DNA of 51,554 bases from Bacillus coahuilensis m4-4 (GTDB lineage Bacteria; Bacillota; Bacilli; Bacillales; Bacillaceae_K). This document shows positions 49,504-51,554 of this stretch, one piece after another (the first letter of the stretch is position 1; every line of letters begins with the position of its first letter). Made by a program: the position numbers and the translations under genes. The DNA lies in contig NZ_ABFU01000048.3 in the NCBI RefSeq assembly GCF_000171615.1, positions 4,433 through 55,986 on the forward strand. The letters are read 5' to 3'. The notes under the pieces were generated by a model that had not been told where the DNA came from, searched no databases, and saw nothing but the letters and a program-made list of their open reading frames with translations.

Positions 49504-50790
49504 TTATGCAACAGTTTTGCTGTTTTCCACAAGAAAATCAATTGCTTTACGAACTTTCATATCTGCTTTAAGACCTTCCACGCCACCAAGTGCTTGTTTG
49601 ATCATGTCTGCAGTCATGTTGTATTGCTCAGCCATTGTGTTAACTTCAGCTTCTGCTTCTTCATCAGATACTTCTAAGTTTTCTGCAATAGCGATTGCTT
49701 CAAGTGTTAAGTTTGTGCGAACGCGAGCTTCTGCATCCTCTTTCATTTGGCTACGAAGAGCTTCTTCATCTTGACCAGAGAATTGGAAGTATAGCTCAAG
49801 GTTCATACCTTGCATTTGAAGACGTTGATCAAACTCTTGCATCATACGGTTTAGTTCCGTATCTACCATAGCTGATGGGATATCCATTTCAGCATTATCT
49901 GATGCTTTTTGGATTAACACTTCACGAATAGTTTGGTCTGCTTCTGTTTTCTTGCTTTCAGTTAAAGATTTTTCTAGCTTTTCTTTAAGCTCAGCAAGTG
50001 TCTCAACCTCTTCATCCGCATCTTTCGCGAATTCATCGTCTAATTCTGGAAGTTGTTTTGTTTTAATTTCGTGGATTTTCACTTTGAATGTAGCTGGTTT
50101 ACCAGCTAAATCTTCAGCGTGATATTCTTCTGGGAAAGAAACCTCAACGTCTTTTTCTTCTCCAGCAGCAAGACCAACTAGTTGATCTTCAAATCCAGGA
50201 ATAAATTGACCAGAACCGATTTCAAGAGAGTAGTTCTCTGCTTGACCGCCTTCAAACGCTTCACCGTCAACAAATCCTTCGAAATCCATTACAATTGTGT
50301 CGCCTTCTTCAACTGTTCCTTCTTCTTTAAGAACTAGTTCAGCTTGACGCTCTTGCATAGCTTTGATTTCATTGTCTACATCTTCAGCCGTTACTTCAGT
50401 AGAAATCTCATCTACTTCAAGACCTTTGTACTCACCAAGTTTCACTTCAGGCTTAACTGTTACAGTTGCTGTGAAGATTAACTCTTTTCCTTTTTCCATT
50501 TGAGTTACATCGATTTCAGGACGATCTACTGGGTCAATACCAGCTTCTTCAATTGCATTTGCATATGCATCTGGAAGAATGATATCTAATGCATCTTGAT
50601 ATAGTGATTCTACACCGAAACGCTTTTCAAACATACCACGTGGCATTTTACCTTTACGGAATCCAGGTACATTCACTTGCTTAACCACTTTTTTGAATGC
50701 TTGATCTAAGCCTTCGTTTACTTTATCAGCGCTTACTTCAACTGTAAGAACGCCTTCGTTACCTTCTTGTTTTTCCCATTTTACTGACAT
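49504..50790 (-). CDS. tig: Trigger factor (ribosome-associated chaperone and prolyl isomerase)
   Basis: Trigger factor binds nascent chains at the ribosome exit tunnel. The 428-residue protein has the ribosome-binding signature [19 protein letters not shown] (about residues 42-60). A FKBP-type PPIase domain follows ([20 protein letters not shown].., [20 protein letters not shown]). A helical C-terminal chaperone domain comes last. It starts at ATG 50790 behind GGAGGT. Length and order (ysoA-tig-clpX) match Bacillus. Confidence 0.97.
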   Translation of the reverse strand: MSVKWEKQEGNEGVLTVEVSADKVNEGLDQAFKKVVKQVNVPGFRKGKMPRGMFEKRFGVESLYQDALDIILPDAYANAIEEAGIDPVDRPEIDVTQMEKGKELIFTATVTVKPEVKLGEYKGLEVDEISTEVTAEDVDNEIKAMQERQAELVLKEEGTVEEGDTIVMDFEGFVDGEAFEGGQAENYSLEIGSGQFIPGFEDQLVGLAAGEEKDVEVSFPEEYHAEDLAGKPATFKVKIHEIKTKQLPELDDEFAKDADEEVETLAELKEKLEKSLTESKKTEADQTIREVLIQKASDNAEMDIPSAMVDTELNRMMQEFDQRLQMQGMNLELYFQFSGQDEEALRSQMKEDAEARVRTNLTLEAIAIAENLEVSDEEAEAEVNTMAEQYNMTADMIKQALGGVEGLKADMKVRKAIDFLVENSKTVA

Positions 50791-50928
50791 ACTAATACCT
50801 CCAACATCTATTGTACGTGTCGATTGATCTTTTCAATGATACGTTTCCTATGTAACAATGTCATTTCGACCATTGTGCTCTACAACCATTACATTATATC
50901 ATACAGTGGCTTGGATTCAAGAAAAGCA

Positions 50929-51554
50929 TTACATATTAGGAGAAGAAATATTTTCTAATTTCCTTATATTGTCTAGATAGCCTTCTAATTCTTGATCCTC
51001 TCTGTTCACTTCAGCGCCTAACAGTTCCTTCACATAAAGGATATAACTTTCTGCTAATTTCTTTGTGTCCCCCGCTGCTTCAAATGGGTACAAAAGAAAC
51101 GCATGGCGTTTGACCACTTCTACTACATGCATCATGGTAGTAGGTTCAGAATGAGAGAGAACATCTTCTATCTCTTTCAACACATTTTGTACCCACGACA
51201 GCTCAAACACATCCTTACACTCTAATGGAGAGAACTCTCCCTCATTACCAAGCTTCTTAACCTTAACCATCTGCTCAACTCCGTGCTCCCGCAAAACATT
51301 TAACACCATGGATTGGATAAAAGGGTGAGCACCTTCTGTTTGTAAGTAATAGATGAGCTCTTCTTTATACGGGTAAATGTTCTGATACACCAATTGAGCA
51401 AGCTTGTAGGTTAACTCTGTAATATTGCCAACTAAAAAGCTACTCTTAGGTTGTCGTATTGGTTCACTATGTGTTGAAGTAGGCTGTTTCTTTGTTAACA
51501 CCTTACTACTGATACGTAAGATTTTCTGGAATTGATCTTCAAATTCAATTGGAA
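50929..51554 (-). CDS. ysoA: YsoA-like protein (TPR-type), partial at the right edge
   Basis: The frame is open from the window edge (51554) to a stop at 50929, about 208 residues, so the N-terminus lies outside. A GTG at 51501 is internal and not the start. The visible part is helical (ELTYKLAQLVYQNIYPYKEE, MVLNVLREHGVEQMVKVKKL, KRHAFLLYPFEAAGDTKKLA). That fits the YsoA family, whose B. subtilis member is about 330 residues and lies just before tig. Function is unknown. Confidence 0.75.
   Translation of the reverse strand, partial: PIEFEDQFQKILRISSKVLTKKQPTSTHSEPIRQPKSSFLVGNITELTYKLAQLVYQNIYPYKEELIYYLQTEGAHPFIQSMVLNVLREHGVEQMVKVKKLGNEGEFSPLECKDVFELSWVQNVLKEIEDVLSHSEPTTMMHVVEVVKRHAFLLYPFEAAGDTKKLAESYILYVKELLGAEVNREDQELEGYLDNIRKLENISSPNM

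Overview
The window is a stretch of a low-GC Firmicute chromosome, best read as a Bacillaceae member outside the B. subtilis group. It carries the conserved block ysoA-tig-clpX-lonB-lonA-ysxC-ysxD-hemA-hemX-hemC-hemD-hemB-hemL-spoVID-ysxE-valS-folC, followed after an accessory insert by spoIIB-maf-radC-mreB-mreC-mreD-minC-minD, nearly all on the minus strand. Sporulation genes (spoVID, ysxE, spoIIB, a forespore-type lonB promoter) mark an endospore former. No rRNA, tRNA or CRISPR array was seen.

Layout from left to right. 1-376: end of an ISL3-type insertion sequence, cut by the window edge. 441-4461: division and shape genes minD, minC, mreD, mreC, mreB. 4588-6916: radC, interrupted inside its JAMM active-site motif by a 1642-nt group II intron (4729-6370). 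6950-8597: maf and spoIIB. 8653-20552: a minus-strand type IV pilus operon (acidic membrane protein, PRC-barrel protein, VanW-like protein, PilB, PilT, PilC, major pilin, prepilin peptidase, PilM, PilN, PilO, pilin-like protein). 20656-23729: a divergent plus-strand operon of two pseudopilins and a large PilX/GspK-like protein. 23899-27150: a convergent secreted VWA/Ig-like protein. 27310-28999: a membrane GAF-GGDEF diguanylate cyclase. 29064-33420: folC and valS with a valine T-box leader. 33511-36050: a small membrane protein, ysxE and spoVID. 36059-42281: the heme operon. 42479-51554: ysxD, ysxC, lonA, lonB, clpX, tig and partial ysoA.

The pilus block sits between folC and spoIIB, where B. 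subtilis has only the prepilin peptidase gene comC. Its ATPase, retraction ATPase, platform, alignment proteins, peptidase, pilins, possible tip protein and secreted VWA protein make a nearly self-contained type IV pilus system. An adjacent diguanylate cyclase and an MshEN domain on PilB suggest control by c-di-GMP.

The most unusual item is the radC intron. Its ribozyme ends, EBS1/IBS1 pairing, domain V and branch-site adenosine look intact. Its encoded protein has lost both reverse-transcriptase aspartate motifs (YADD reads YDVD) yet stays open for 283 codons, and the maturase domain X follows at once if two short-homopolymer indels are corrected. It may be a splicing-only, catalytically dead maturase.

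Caution: about 15 genes, many essential (valS, folC, hemC, hemD, lonA, clpX, minC, mreD), are each broken by single-base indels, nearly all in homopolymer runs. This pattern indicates uncorrected sequencing errors. I annotate these as single genes and give the indel positions.
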